From Moraxella caviae (GTDB lineage Bacteria; Pseudomonadota; Gammaproteobacteria; Pseudomonadales; Moraxellaceae): 8,281 bases of DNA. Below, one piece after another: positions 1 through 6,757 of the stretch (the first letter of the stretch is position 1; each line of letters begins with the position of its first letter). The position numbers and the translations under genes are program-made. The notes beneath the pieces are model-generated. The model was not told the DNA's origin, ran no database searches, and was given only the letters and a program-made list of their open reading frames with translations. The DNA is taken from assembly GCF_002014985.1 (NCBI RefSeq), contig NZ_MUXU01000059.1, forward strand, positions 1-8,281. Reading direction: 5' to 3'.

Positions 1-17
1 TTATCTACGTCAGCCCC
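1..17 (-). mobile_element. Terminal inverted repeat of an IS1016-like element, rest outside window
   Basis: Read on the minus strand, these bases are GGGGCTGACGTAGATAA. They match the outer 14 bases of the transposase-proximal end of the complete IS at 7480-8193 (GGGGCTGACGTAGAT, then A instead of T). The orientation is the same as that of the complete copy, so the body and transposase should lie to the left of the window. Only the end is visible, so I cannot say whether this copy is intact. The 8 bases after it (AAAAATAA) match neither flank of the second copy. Confidence 0.75.
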
Positions 18-93
18 AAAAATAATGCTTAAAATTGATGATTGCAAAGCTGGCTTAGCGTGATTTGACGTATTTTTGGCGTAATTTTTTAAC

Positions 94-368
94 ATGATTG
101 CAACGCATTTGCTTGCTGATTGGTTTTATTGGCTTTGTCAGTTTGACTTTTTAGTCTTAATCAATCATCGCCAATTCAGCTGCACGCCACAATGTTATGC
201 CACAATTTTTTAAAATACATCGCCAATAACACTTTGCCAGCCAATTTTGCCTATTATCGCCAAAATACCACCGCTTTTCAAGAAAAAAGCATCTCTCTGA
301 TGAAGACTTGCCAAGATTTTAGCCGCAATCGCCCATCTTGCGCACCGCCTATAAATGTTCTAAAATAA
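94..368 (+). pseudogene. Possible broken small reading frame, unrecognised
   Basis: Two short open stretches join if one base is restored in a run of six T at 206-211. The first runs from ATG 94 to TAA 211-213 and includes the segment NHRQFSCTPQCYATIF. The second runs in another frame to TAA 366-368 and includes YIANNTLPANFAYYRQ. The second stretch also has its own ATG at 192, giving 58 codons, and its codon choice resembles that of the neighbouring genes. I recognise no family. No convincing ribosome binding site precedes ATG 94 or ATG 192. It may be a decayed gene left beside the IS end, a real small protein starting at 192, or chance. The rest of 18-393 shows nothing I can support except a weak promoter candidate for the next gene. 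Confidence 0.3.
338..366 (+). promoter_or_regulatory. Weak candidate promoter for the GT2/HEPN/MNT/GT25 cluster
   Basis: A TTGCGC hexamer (338-343, 3 of 6 matches to the -35 consensus) is followed after 17 bases by TAAAAT (361-366, 5 of 6 matches to the -10 consensus). Transcription would start about 20 bases before the ATG at 394. The A/T-rich stretch 361-385 fits a promoter region, but the -35 match is poor, and a promoter further upstream or in the left IS is possible. Confidence 0.3.
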
Positions 369-393
369 GAAAATTTTTATTTTTTGTGCGCCT

Positions 394-2010
394 ATGTCAA
401 ATTCAGCCTATCGTTTATCTGCCGTGATGATTGTCAAAAATGAAGCTCACAACTTGGCAATCAGCCTGCCTGCGCTGACAGGTTTGGCAGACGAGATTGT
501 GATTTTGGACAGCGGCAGCACGGATAACAGCCGTGAAATTGCCGAACGTTTTGGTGCAAAATGGCACGTCAATACCGACTGGCAAGGCTTTGGCAAACAG
601 CGACAACTCGCCCAAAGTTATGCCACAGGTGATTGGATTTTGGCACTGGACGCAGACGAAGAAATCACGCCACCGCTCAAGCAAGCGATTTTAGATGTCG
701 TGCGCACTGCGCCAAGCGATACGGTGTATGGCTTAAAGCGGCTGGATTTTATTTTGGGTCATCAAATTGACAATCCGCATTGGGGCGTGAAGGCGTATTG
801 GCGACTTTATCCTAAAAAATTTGGCTTTAATGACTTGCTGGTTCATGAATCTTTGGACATCACCAACGCCAAAACGCAGGTGTTGTCTGGCTTTTTAAAC
901 CACCACACCGCCCCTGATTTTAAGTTTTTATTAGAAAAACGCCTGTCTTATGCGCAAACGTGGGCAAATCAGCAGCACCAAAAAGGCAAACGTGCCAATT
1001 TTCTAAAAGTTGCCACTAACCCCATCTGGCAATTTATCCGTCAATATTTGCTGGACGGCAGATTTTTGCAAGGGCGGTATGGGTTTGTGTATTCTTGCCT
1101 ATTTGCCCAATACACCTTTAATAAGTACGCTTGTCTTTATGATTTGGCGAATAATCAAGCCGACAACGCCTTTTATCACGCCCAAAAACAAATCAGCCAG
1201 CTTAGCCCTGTAAATCCAGCCGACAAAAAAGCCACGCTGTCGCTGGTGATGATTTGCAAAAACGAAAGCAGGCATTTGGCGGATTGCCTAGCAAGTGTAA
1301 AAGATTTGGCGGACGAAATCATCATTTTAGACAGCGGCAGCACCGACAACACCGAACAAATCGCCCGTCAATTTGGCGCAAAATGGTACGTCAATACCGA
1401 CTGGCAAGGCTTTGGCAAGCAGCGACAACTCGCCCAAAGTTATGCCATTTGCGATTATGTGCTGGTGCTGGACGCTGACGAACGCCCTGATGACAGCCTG
1501 TGCCACAGCATTGCCGAAATTTTAAAACAGCCTGTACAAACTGACACGGTGTTTAGCTTGTCTCGTGTTAATCTGTTTTGTGGTGCGGAAGTTTTAAAAC
1601 GCTTTTGGTATGCGGACGATTTGGCAAGACTTTACGCACGCACGCACTATCAATATTCCAGCCTAGAAGTGCATGAATCACTGGATGTAAAAAACGCTAA
1701 AATCAAAAACTTAAAAGGCTATTTGGCGCACCTGACCAACGATGATTTTGCGCACTTTGTCCATAAAAACATTCGCTACAGCGATGATTGGGCGACAGAT
1801 AAACACAAATCAGGCAAAAAAGCAGGATTTTTTAGCATGATTTTGCGCTCGGTGTTTTCTTTTGTCCGTGAATACGTCATTCGTGGCGGTGCGCTAGGCG
1901 GTGTGTATGGCGTGCTGCACGCAGGCGCTTCGGCAAGCTACACCTTTAATAAATACATGATTTTATGGCAACTCACCCAAGATAAATCAGGCAAATCACA
2001 TGACAGTTAA
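394..2010 (+). CDS. Two-domain family 2 glycosyltransferase (WaaE/Lgt3-like), LOS core
   Basis: A 538-residue protein made of two tandem GT-A family 2 transferase units of the WaaE/KdtX type. Unit 1 covers about residues 8-260 and unit 2 about 282-535. Each begins with a VMIxKNE strand, followed by LADEI(V/I)ILDSGSTDN and a metal-binding LDADE motif (D86/D88 and D360/D362). Each ends with a similar basic, aromatic C-terminal segment containing YTFNKY, probably involved in membrane association. Both DxD motifs are intact, so two sugar transfers by one polypeptide are plausible. Single-domain WaaE proteins are about half this size. The two-domain build next to an LgtB-type gene recalls M. catarrhalis Lgt3, which adds glucose to the inner core; I infer that identity and do not assign the symbol. 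It is cytosolic or peripheral at the inner membrane. ATG 394 fits the first strand, though no clear ribosome binding site precedes it. Two segments of the units are almost identical at DNA level. Confidence 0.9.
   Translation: MSNSAYRLSAVMIVKNEAHNLAISLPALTGLADEIVILDSGSTDNSREIAERFGAKWHVNTDWQGFGKQRQLAQSYATGDWILALDADEEITPPLKQAILDVVRTAPSDTVYGLKRLDFILGHQIDNPHWGVKAYWRLYPKKFGFNDLLVHESLDITNAKTQVLSGFLNHHTAPDFKFLLEKRLSYAQTWANQQHQKGKRANFLKVATNPIWQFIRQYLLDGRFLQGRYGFVYSCLFAQYTFNKYACLYDLANNQADNAFYHAQKQISQLSPVNPADKKATLSLVMICKNESRHLADCLASVKDLADEIIILDSGSTDNTEQIARQFGAKWYVNTDWQGFGKQRQLAQSYAICDYVLVLDADERPDDSLCHSIAEILKQPVQTDTVFSLSRVNLFCGAEVLKRFWYADDLARLYARTHYQYSSLEVHESLDVKNAKIKNLKGYLAHLTNDDFAHFVHKNIRYSDDWATDKHKSGKKAGFFSMILRSVFSFVREYVIRGGALGGVYGVLHAGASASYTFNKYMILWQLTQDKSGKSHDS
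551..625 (+). repeat. Intragenic direct repeat, copy 1 (partner 1373-1447)
   Basis: By direct comparison, 72 of 75 bases match positions 1373-1447, with differences only at 555, 565 and 597. The inner 60 bases (566-625) differ at one position. The offset is 822 bases, a multiple of three. The repeat encodes NTDWQGFGKQRQLAQSYA in both transferase units. The flanking sequence of the two units is clearly more divergent, which suggests gene conversion rather than simple retention of an old duplication. Confidence 0.9.
1373..1447 (+). repeat. Intragenic direct repeat, copy 2 (partner 551-625)
   Basis: Second copy of the near-identical segment, located in unit 2 of the two-domain glycosyltransferase. 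Recombination between the copies would remove exactly 274 codons in frame and leave a single-domain hybrid transferase. Confidence 0.9.
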
Positions 2011-2434
2011 CAGCATGGAACTGAGTGAACGCGCCCTTTTGCGGTTTGCCAACTACCAAAAAGCGGTGCAAAATCTGAATACAGCCGTCAATCAATTTGG
2101 CGATACTGAGTTAGACATCATCAAAGAAGGCATTATTCAGCGTTTTGAAATTGCACATGAATTGGCATGGAAACTTCTAAGCGATATTTTAAAACACGAA
2201 GGACACACCGACATTCTTGGCTCTCGCAGCGCCACACGTCTGGCGTTTAATTTGGGTTTGCTGGATAAAGGCGATGTTTGGCTTGCCATGATTGAAAGTC
2301 GCAACATCACGGTTCATGCCTACAATCCTGATATTTTACAGCATGAATTTAACAAAATCATTCGTCAATATTTGCCATTATTAAGCCAATTTTCCGATAA
2401 AATTCAATCACTTGTGCAAACAAATCAATCATGA
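2000..2434 (+). CDS. HEPN-domain protein, HI0074/HepT-like (putative toxin of a HEPN/MNT pair)
   Basis: A 144-residue, all-helical protein of the family called nucleotidyltransferase substrate-binding protein (HI0074 type). The family signature is visible in IIKEGIIQRFEIAHELAWKL (about residues 40-59) and in ESRNITVHAYN. The latter contains the HEPN motif Rx4HxY with R101, H106 and Y108. In characterised HEPN/MNT systems this motif is the RNase active site, and the tyrosine is the residue the partner AMPylates to silence the toxin. The frame overlaps the end of the upstream transferase by 11 bases if ATG 2000 is used; ATG 2015, just after that stop, is an equally good start, and neither has a strong ribosome binding site. 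Its stop overlaps the next start as ATGA, so the two genes are probably translationally coupled. Toxin activity here is inferred, and some HI0073/HI0074-type pairs have unknown roles. Confidence 0.87.
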   Translation: MTVNSMELSERALLRFANYQKAVQNLNTAVNQFGDTELDIIKEGIIQRFEIAHELAWKLLSDILKHEGHTDILGSRSATRLAFNLGLLDKGDVWLAMIESRNITVHAYNPDILQHEFNKIIRQYLPLLSQFSDKIQSLVQTNQS

Positions 2435-2748
2435 ATGCCGAAAATACGTTTGGACTAAGCAAAACCACTATTGCTAAAATCAACCAAATATTCACACAGC
2501 ACCCAAACGTCTTAAAAGTGCTGATTTATGGTTCGCGCGCTAGGGGTGGTTATCGTGATGGCTCAGACATTGATTTGACGATGATTGGCGACATCAGCGA
2601 TGATGAGCGCAGTCAAATTTACTGGCAAATAGATGGGCTGAATTTGGCGTACTTGGTGGATTTATCCGTATTCGGCAAACTCACCAATCCCCCGCTAATC
2701 CAAAACATCAAAAAAGACAGCCATATTTTTTATCAAAAAGCAATTTAA
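2431..2748 (+). CDS. Minimal nucleotidyltransferase, HI0073/MntA-like (putative antitoxin)
   Basis: A 105-residue protein with the polymerase-beta-type minimal nucleotidyltransferase fold. The signature GSx10DxD is complete: G34-S35, ten residues, then D46-I-D48, in the context LIYGSRARGGYRDGSDIDL. A third acidic residue is likely D77 in YLVDLSVF. Its size is normal for the family. It follows the HEPN gene with a 4-base ATGA overlap, the standard order for HEPN toxin and MNT antitoxin. In the best-studied pair (Shewanella HepT/MntA) the antitoxin transfers AMP groups to a tyrosine near the HEPN active site. All the expected catalytic residues are present, so it should be active. It ends only 7 bases before the family 25 glycosyltransferase gene, so it lies within the same transcript as LOS genes. 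Confidence 0.88.
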   Translation: MNAENTFGLSKTTIAKINQIFTQHPNVLKVLIYGSRARGGYRDGSDIDLTMIGDISDDERSQIYWQIDGLNLAYLVDLSVFGKLTNPPLIQNIKKDSHIFYQKAI

Positions 2749-2755
2749 AAACACC

Positions 2756-3532
2756 ATGAAAAACTACGTCATTAGTCTAACCACCGCCGCAGAACGCCGT
2801 GCGCACATCGCTCAAGAATTTGGCAAGCAAGGCGTGGAATTTGAGTTTTTTGATGCGATTACTCCAGCGCAAAATGCCGAAGTGGCAAAGCATTTGGGCG
2901 TGGATATTGATAAAGCCAATCTGTCAGCAGGTGAAATTTCTTGCTTGTTGAGTCATTTGTGTCTGTGGCAAAAGATGATTGATGATGATTTGGATTACAT
3001 CGCCATTTTTGAAGATGATGTGTATTTGGGTGAAAATGCGCACCAATTTTTAAGTAGCGGCGATTGGCTGCCAAATTCTGCGCACATCATCAAACTAGAA
3101 ACCTTTTTGACCCCTGTTTTGCTTAAAAATTCGCAGCCTATCTTAGGCAGACAATTATCCCAACTGCATTACAGCCATTATGGCGCGGCTGGCTATATTT
3201 TATCAAGACAGTGTATTTTTAGACTTTTTGAATTGCTCAAACAGCAAACCCAAATCACCGCCTTGGACGACTTGCTTTGTGCGCTTGCCCTTCGTGAACC
3301 AAGTCTACAGGGGGGGGTGTGGCAAGTAAATCCTGCGCTTTGCATTCAATCCAATATGATTGCAACGCCACAATCCAATCAGGTTTTTGCCAGCAGCCTA
3401 GACAGCCACCGCCAAACTCATCATTTTGACAAACCAAAACGCACGCTTGGGCAAAAAATCATCAGAGAAATAAAAGCCCTGTTTAATAAAACAAGGCTTA
3501 AACTTTTTGGTGAGATTGTGGCGTTCAAATAA
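2756..3532 (+). CDS. Family 25 glycosyltransferase (LgtB/Lgt2-like), LOS galactosyltransferase candidate
   Basis: A 258-residue protein of the LgtB/LpsA glycosyltransferase family 25. The start YVISLTTAAERRAHI is typical, as are LSAGEISCLLSHLCLWQKMI (59-78), IAIFEDDVYLG with the acidic metal-binding motif E86-D87-D88, GAAGYILSRQ (143-152) and ALDDLLC (169-175). Family members transfer galactose or glucose to LOS. Beside a WaaE-like gene in Moraxella, a galactosyltransferase of the Lgt2 kind is a reasonable guess, but the sugar cannot be read from sequence. The coding sequence contains a run of eight G (3310-3317) across Q185-G186-G187-V188. The reading frame is intact at eight. Loss of one G would create a stop five codons after Q185 and remove about 70 residues. 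ATG 2756 lies 7 bases after the nucleotidyltransferase stop. The last codons form part of a terminator stem. Confidence 0.9.
   Translation: MKNYVISLTTAAERRAHIAQEFGKQGVEFEFFDAITPAQNAEVAKHLGVDIDKANLSAGEISCLLSHLCLWQKMIDDDLDYIAIFEDDVYLGENAHQFLSSGDWLPNSAHIIKLETFLTPVLLKNSQPILGRQLSQLHYSHYGAAGYILSRQCIFRLFELLKQQTQITALDDLLCALALREPSLQGGVWQVNPALCIQSNMIATPQSNQVFASSLDSHRQTHHFDKPKRTLGQKIIREIKALFNKTRLKLFGEIVAFK
3310..3317 (+). repeat. G8 homopolymer inside the family 25 glycosyltransferase gene
   Basis: Eight consecutive G within the codons CAG GGG GGG GTG. Runs of this kind are contingency loci in LOS genes of other mucosal bacteria, and poly-G switches are known in Moraxella surface protein genes. Eight units is near the low end for frequent slippage. 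The window carries the in-frame (on) state. Confidence 0.9.
3467..3499 (-). terminator. Candidate intrinsic terminator for the family 4 glycosyltransferase gene
   Basis: On the minus strand, AAGCC, one mismatch and TGTTT-type arms pair around a short A/T loop (plus-strand arms about 3474-3484 and 3489-3499). The 3' arm runs straight into CTTTTATTTC. It lies downstream of the minus-strand stop at 3552, inside the 3' end of the opposing GT25 gene, so the two convergent transcripts would overlap. Confidence 0.4.
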
Positions 3533-3544
3533 CGCCACGTTTTT
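3518..3544 (+). terminator. Intrinsic terminator of the GT2/HEPN/MNT/GT25 cluster
   Basis: A perfect 8-bp stem GTGGCGTT/AACGCCAC (3518-3525 and 3531-3538) with a 5-base loop is followed by GTTTTT. The left arm is made from the last codons of the GT25 gene, and the stop codon (3530-3532) lies at the loop and 3' arm. A terminating ribosome would cover the hairpin, so termination should depend on ribosome release. Confidence 0.85.
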
Positions 3545-3551
3545 AAGGCTT

Positions 3552-4538
3552 TTAAGGTTTCATCTCTAGCAACGCCTTTACGTTGCCCGTAGATTTTGGT
3601 CGTGTTGGGTTGAGCGTCTCACCTGCAATCACTCTTTCATAGCATTTTTGATAAGCGCGCCCCATCGCTTCATGCCCAAAATGCGTCTTGGCGTGTTCGT
3701 GGCACACTCTGCGGTCGTATTTATCCACTTGTTTGACCGCTTCGGCAAGCTCACTGTAGCTGTCTGACAGCACGCCCAAGCCATCATGGCTGATGATGTC
3801 TGGCAAAGAGCCAAACGGCGAAGCAAACACAGGGCAGCCCAAGTACATACTTTCAATAATTGCCAAACCAAATGGCTCATGCCACAGCACAGGGAAAATC
3901 AAGCCTTTGGAGTTTTTGATTAGATTGTCCTTGGCGACACCGCCCACCATGCCATTAAAGCCGATGTTTGGCGATAGGTAAAAATAAGGGTTGCGCGACA
4001 GATTAAAACGCTTACCGCCAATCACTTCTAGGCGCTTACCCGCTTGCTTGGCAATATCAATCGTGCCTTGCAAATTTTTCACGCGCCATGCTGCTTTTGC
4101 CAAAAAATGCACATAATCTTTAGGATTGTCTAGGTTTGGCTCGCTATAATCTGCCCAATACAAGCCATTATGCACATAGCAAGTCGCCCCATGGTTTTCA
4201 GCATGCTTGCTGGATAAAAACACGGTGTTGATTGGGTATTCTTGTGCTTTTTCAGCGTTGCTGTGCTCGGTGCAAATATAAGGCTTGTGCAGCTCGCCAT
4301 CATACGGCCAGTGAAAATGCACCACGTCCGGCCAATCATCAATCTGCTCGGCGATGGATTTGCTTTTATCGTACAGCTGCACGTCAGGGTTGTTATTTGG
4401 ATTGGCTTTGGTTAAAAAGCGCACTTCATGGCCCATTTGCCGTTGTGCCACTGCCAACGCCCAAATCACGCGCTCCGTACCACCGTAATCCTTGGGCGGA
4501 ATAGCAAGACGAGTAAGTAAAACGTGTAAGATTTTCAT
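3552..4538 (-). CDS. Family 4 glycosyltransferase (GT-B fold), LOS/polysaccharide synthesis
   Basis: A 328-residue GT-B transferase. The N-terminal donor-independent half starts MKILHVLLTR and contains the glycine-rich loop PPKDYGGTERV (14-24) and the motif VVHFHWPYD (72-80). The C-terminal nucleotide-sugar-binding half contains WHEPFGLAIIESMYLGCPV, with the paired glutamates E221 and E229 (Ex7E) that mark family 4. It is somewhat shorter than the usual 350-400 residues but complete at both ends. There is no signal peptide or membrane segment, so it should act at the cytoplasmic membrane face. The gene is transcribed against the upstream cluster and divergently from msbA, so it probably forms its own transcription unit, with a good promoter at 4570-4598. 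An LOS role is inferred from the neighbourhood; the sugar and linkage cannot be determined. Confidence 0.88.
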   Translation of the reverse strand: MKILHVLLTRLAIPPKDYGGTERVIWALAVAQRQMGHEVRFLTKANPNNNPDVQLYDKSKSIAEQIDDWPDVVHFHWPYDGELHKPYICTEHSNAEKAQEYPINTVFLSSKHAENHGATCYVHNGLYWADYSEPNLDNPKDYVHFLAKAAWRVKNLQGTIDIAKQAGKRLEVIGGKRFNLSRNPYFYLSPNIGFNGMVGGVAKDNLIKNSKGLIFPVLWHEPFGLAIIESMYLGCPVFASPFGSLPDIISHDGLGVLSDSYSELAEAVKQVDKYDRRVCHEHAKTHFGHEAMGRAYQKCYERVIAGETLNPTRPKSTGNVKALLEMKP

Positions 4539-4569
4539 AAGATAAACCCATCAATAAAAAACCCTTAAC

Positions 4570-4598
4570 ATTCTATGTGATTTTGCCACAAAACTCAA
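4570..4598 (-). promoter_or_regulatory. Promoter of the family 4 glycosyltransferase gene
   Basis: On the minus strand, TTGAGT (4593-4598, 4 of 6 consensus bases) is followed by a 17-base spacer and TAGAAT (4570-4575, 5 of 6). The predicted start near 4562 leaves a leader of about 24 bases before ATG 4538. No strong ribosome binding site is visible in that leader. Confidence 0.55.
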
Positions 4599-4692
4599 TA
4601 ATGATTGGTTTATTTTTGTACCATATGCTGTCTTGACTTTAAAAACGTTCTGCGCCAAGCCATAAGTTGTTGGTTTTATCATGAACTACCAA

Positions 4693-4721
4693 TACACTCT
4701 CTTTGGTTTTTGCGTTATAAT
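4693..4721 (+). promoter_or_regulatory. Promoter of msbA
   Basis: A perfect TATAAT (4716-4721) lies 33 bases before the msbA ATG at 4755. At 17-base spacing the -35 region is TACACT (4693-4698), only 3 of 6 matches. A start near 4728 would give a leader of about 27 bases. This argues against translation from the upstream in-frame TTG at 4605. Confidence 0.5.
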
Positions 4722-4754
4722 GATTCGTTAAAACCATTCTATATCAGCAATACC

Positions 4755-6608
4755 ATGATCCATAAACTCACTTTTGGCTTATTTACCAAACAAGACACCG
4801 CCAGCTTTATGCGCTTGATGGCATATGTCAAGCCATACAAAGCACGCATCGCCATAGCTTTGCTTGCTATTGTTGGCGTGGCTTTAACAGAAAGTTATCT
4901 GGCAGCATTCATCGCACCCTTGGTCAATCAAGGCTTTGCCATACCTGATGGTGTAGGTGTGTCCGCGCCAGTGGCAGACGGCATAGCCGCACAGCTCACA
5001 TACTATAAAGATGTCATGCATCATGCCATTTGGGGTACACAAAATAAAGTATGGATTGTGCCACTATTTTTTATGGGTTTGGTAATTTTTCGTGGTGCTT
5101 GCCGCTTTATCAGCAGCTATTTAATGTCATGGGTGGCGACAACCGCCATTGGGCATTTGCGCCGCGATATGTTTGATAAAATGCTGTCTTTTTCATCAGC
5201 GCATCATCAAAGCGTGCCATCAGGCGAAATGTTGATGAATATGGTACAAATGGCGGAAAACTCCATCAACAACGCCAGCAATGTCTTTATCGTACTCACG
5301 CGCGACACCCTGATTGTCATCGGACTTATCTTTGTGCTATTTTATCTAAACTGGCAACTGGCGTTGATGGTGATGATTATGTTTCCCATTTTGTCCGTTT
5401 TGTCGCGCTATTATCGCAACCGCCTAAAACACATCATTGACAGCGCCCAAAAAAGTATCGGTTCGTTAAATAATGTTGTCAACGAAACTCACCAAGGTCA
5501 TCGTGTAGTGAAGCTGTTTGGCGGTCAGGCTCAATCAGCCACTAAGTTTGCCGAAGTGAACCAAATCATCGTACGCCTTGGCAAAAAAATCATTCAAGCC
5601 AATGCTGCACGCTCGCCAATCAGTGAAGTGGTCGGCTCTTTGGCGCTGGCGGCTGTCATTTTTATTGCGCTTTGGCAAAGTCAAAATGGCATCACCACCA
5701 TTGGTGAATTTATGGCATTTATTGTGGCGATGATGCAGATGTTTGGCCCAATTAAAAATTTGGCAAATATCAGCATTCCTATGCAAACCATGTTTTTGGC
5801 AGCAGACAGCGTATGCGCCTTTATGGACACCGAACCTGAAGCAGACAAAGGCACTCAAACACTTGATAGCGCCAAGGGTTTTATCAATTTTAATAACGTC
5901 AGCGTACAATACAATAACGAAGACAGTAAGGCACTCACCGACTTTAGCCTTGCCATCAATCCGGGTGAGAAAGTTGCTTTTGTGGGGCGTTCAGGCTCAG
6001 GCAAAACCACCGCAGTCAACCTACTACCAAGATTTGTCAGCCCATCGGCTGGCGAGATTTTACTGGACGGTGTCAATATTGAAGACATTAAACTTGATAA
6101 TCTACGCAGTCAGTTTGCCTTAGTATCACAAGACACTTTTTTATTTGATGATACATTATTTGAAAATGTGCGCTACAGCAAACCTAATGCCACAGAAGAT
6201 GAAGTCATGCAGGCTTTGAATGCCGCAAACTTAACCGAACTTGTACACAAGCACCCTTTAGGATTGCACCAGCCCATCGGTGCAAATGGCAGTCAGCTTT
6301 CAGGCGGTCAGCGTCAGCGCGTATCCATCGCGCGCGCAATTTTAAAAGATGCGCCAATTCTGCTCTTAGATGAAGCGACATCCGCCCTAGATAACGAATC
6401 CGAACGCTTGGTGCAGCAGGCTTTAGAACGTCTTATGGCAGGACGCACCAGCATCATTGTGGCACATCGCTTGACCACCATTGAGCATTCTGATCGTATC
6501 GTGGTGATGGACGAAGGTAAAATCATTGAGATAGGTTCTCATGCTGAACTTTTGGCAAAAGATGGATACTATGCAAGATTACAAAGCCTAAGCCACGCCG
6601 AAACATAA
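4755..6608 (+). CDS. msbA: Lipid A-core flippase MsbA, ABC exporter
   Basis: A 617-residue half-transporter that dimerises in the inner membrane and flips lipid A-core (LOS) from the cytoplasmic to the periplasmic leaflet using ATP. The transmembrane domain spans about residues 25-355, with helices visible at 33-55, 100-125, 178-215 and 292-335. The nucleotide-binding domain follows from about 375. Walker A GRSGSGKT is at 411-418, the Q-loop glutamine is Q459, the signature LSGGQ is at 515-519, Walker B ILLLDE is at 535-540, the D-loop SALD is at 543-546 and the switch histidine is H571. All catalytic residues are intact. ATG 4755 (MIHKLTFGLF) is chosen because the frame remains open upstream only from a TTG, the extra 50 residues resemble no MsbA N-terminus, and a -10 box lies inside them. 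Length is slightly above the usual 580-600 residues because of an enlarged loop after helix 1 (about 61-98). The LOS neighbourhood supports MsbA over other exporters. Confidence 0.93.
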   Translation: MIHKLTFGLFTKQDTASFMRLMAYVKPYKARIAIALLAIVGVALTESYLAAFIAPLVNQGFAIPDGVGVSAPVADGIAAQLTYYKDVMHHAIWGTQNKVWIVPLFFMGLVIFRGACRFISSYLMSWVATTAIGHLRRDMFDKMLSFSSAHHQSVPSGEMLMNMVQMAENSINNASNVFIVLTRDTLIVIGLIFVLFYLNWQLALMVMIMFPILSVLSRYYRNRLKHIIDSAQKSIGSLNNVVNETHQGHRVVKLFGGQAQSATKFAEVNQIIVRLGKKIIQANAARSPISEVVGSLALAAVIFIALWQSQNGITTIGEFMAFIVAMMQMFGPIKNLANISIPMQTMFLAADSVCAFMDTEPEADKGTQTLDSAKGFINFNNVSVQYNNEDSKALTDFSLAINPGEKVAFVGRSGSGKTTAVNLLPRFVSPSAGEILLDGVNIEDIKLDNLRSQFALVSQDTFLFDDTLFENVRYSKPNATEDEVMQALNAANLTELVHKHPLGLHQPIGANGSQLSGGQRQRVSIARAILKDAPILLLDEATSALDNESERLVQQALERLMAGRTSIIVAHRLTTIEHSDRIVVMDEGKIIEIGSHAELLAKDGYYARLQSLSHAET

Positions 6609-6620
6609 ATTCAATAATTG

Positions 6621-6649
6621 TTGATTTTAACGTTTAGTTTTTATATAAT
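6621..6649 (+). promoter_or_regulatory. Promoter upstream of the poly-G leader
   Basis: TTGATT (6621-6626, 4 of 6) is followed by exactly 17 bases and a perfect TATAAT (6644-6649). Transcription would start near 6656 and give a leader of about 170 nt before ATG 6829. It is the best sigma-70-like match between msbA and the next gene. Confidence 0.6.
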
Positions 6650-6757
6650 GTTTGTATGATATTGGTAGCTGTTTATTACATAAAAATTTCTAATGTATTT
6701 AAATGATGAATGTTTTCTATAGGCATCGCCATTGACAGTCAAATTACTTTTATAACA

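Noticed and set aside
1010..1478. Additional plus-strand open frames within the two-domain transferase
   Set aside because: They are out-of-frame overlaps with the strongly supported GT2 domains and show no family features.
4605..4754. N-terminal extension of msbA from TTG 4605
   Set aside because: The extra 50 residues do not resemble any MsbA N-terminus, the start would be a TTG, and the region contains the TATAAT box; ATG 4755 is a normal start.
5535..5909. Long open frame on the minus strand inside msbA
   Set aside because: It lies fully within the well-supported msbA coding sequence, has no recognisable domain, and its low-complexity composition is that of an antisense shadow.
6610..6628. 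Inverted repeat TCAATAATTGTTGA followed by TTTT as an msbA terminator
   Set aside because: The stem is A/T-only with a wobble and almost no loop, and it overlaps the promoter at 6621; too weak to call.
6732..6756. TTGACA (6732-6737) with TATAAC (6751-6756) as promoter of the truncated glycosyltransferase
   Set aside because: The -35 is perfect but the spacer is only 13 bases; the TTGATT/TATAAT pair at 6621-6649 has ideal spacing.
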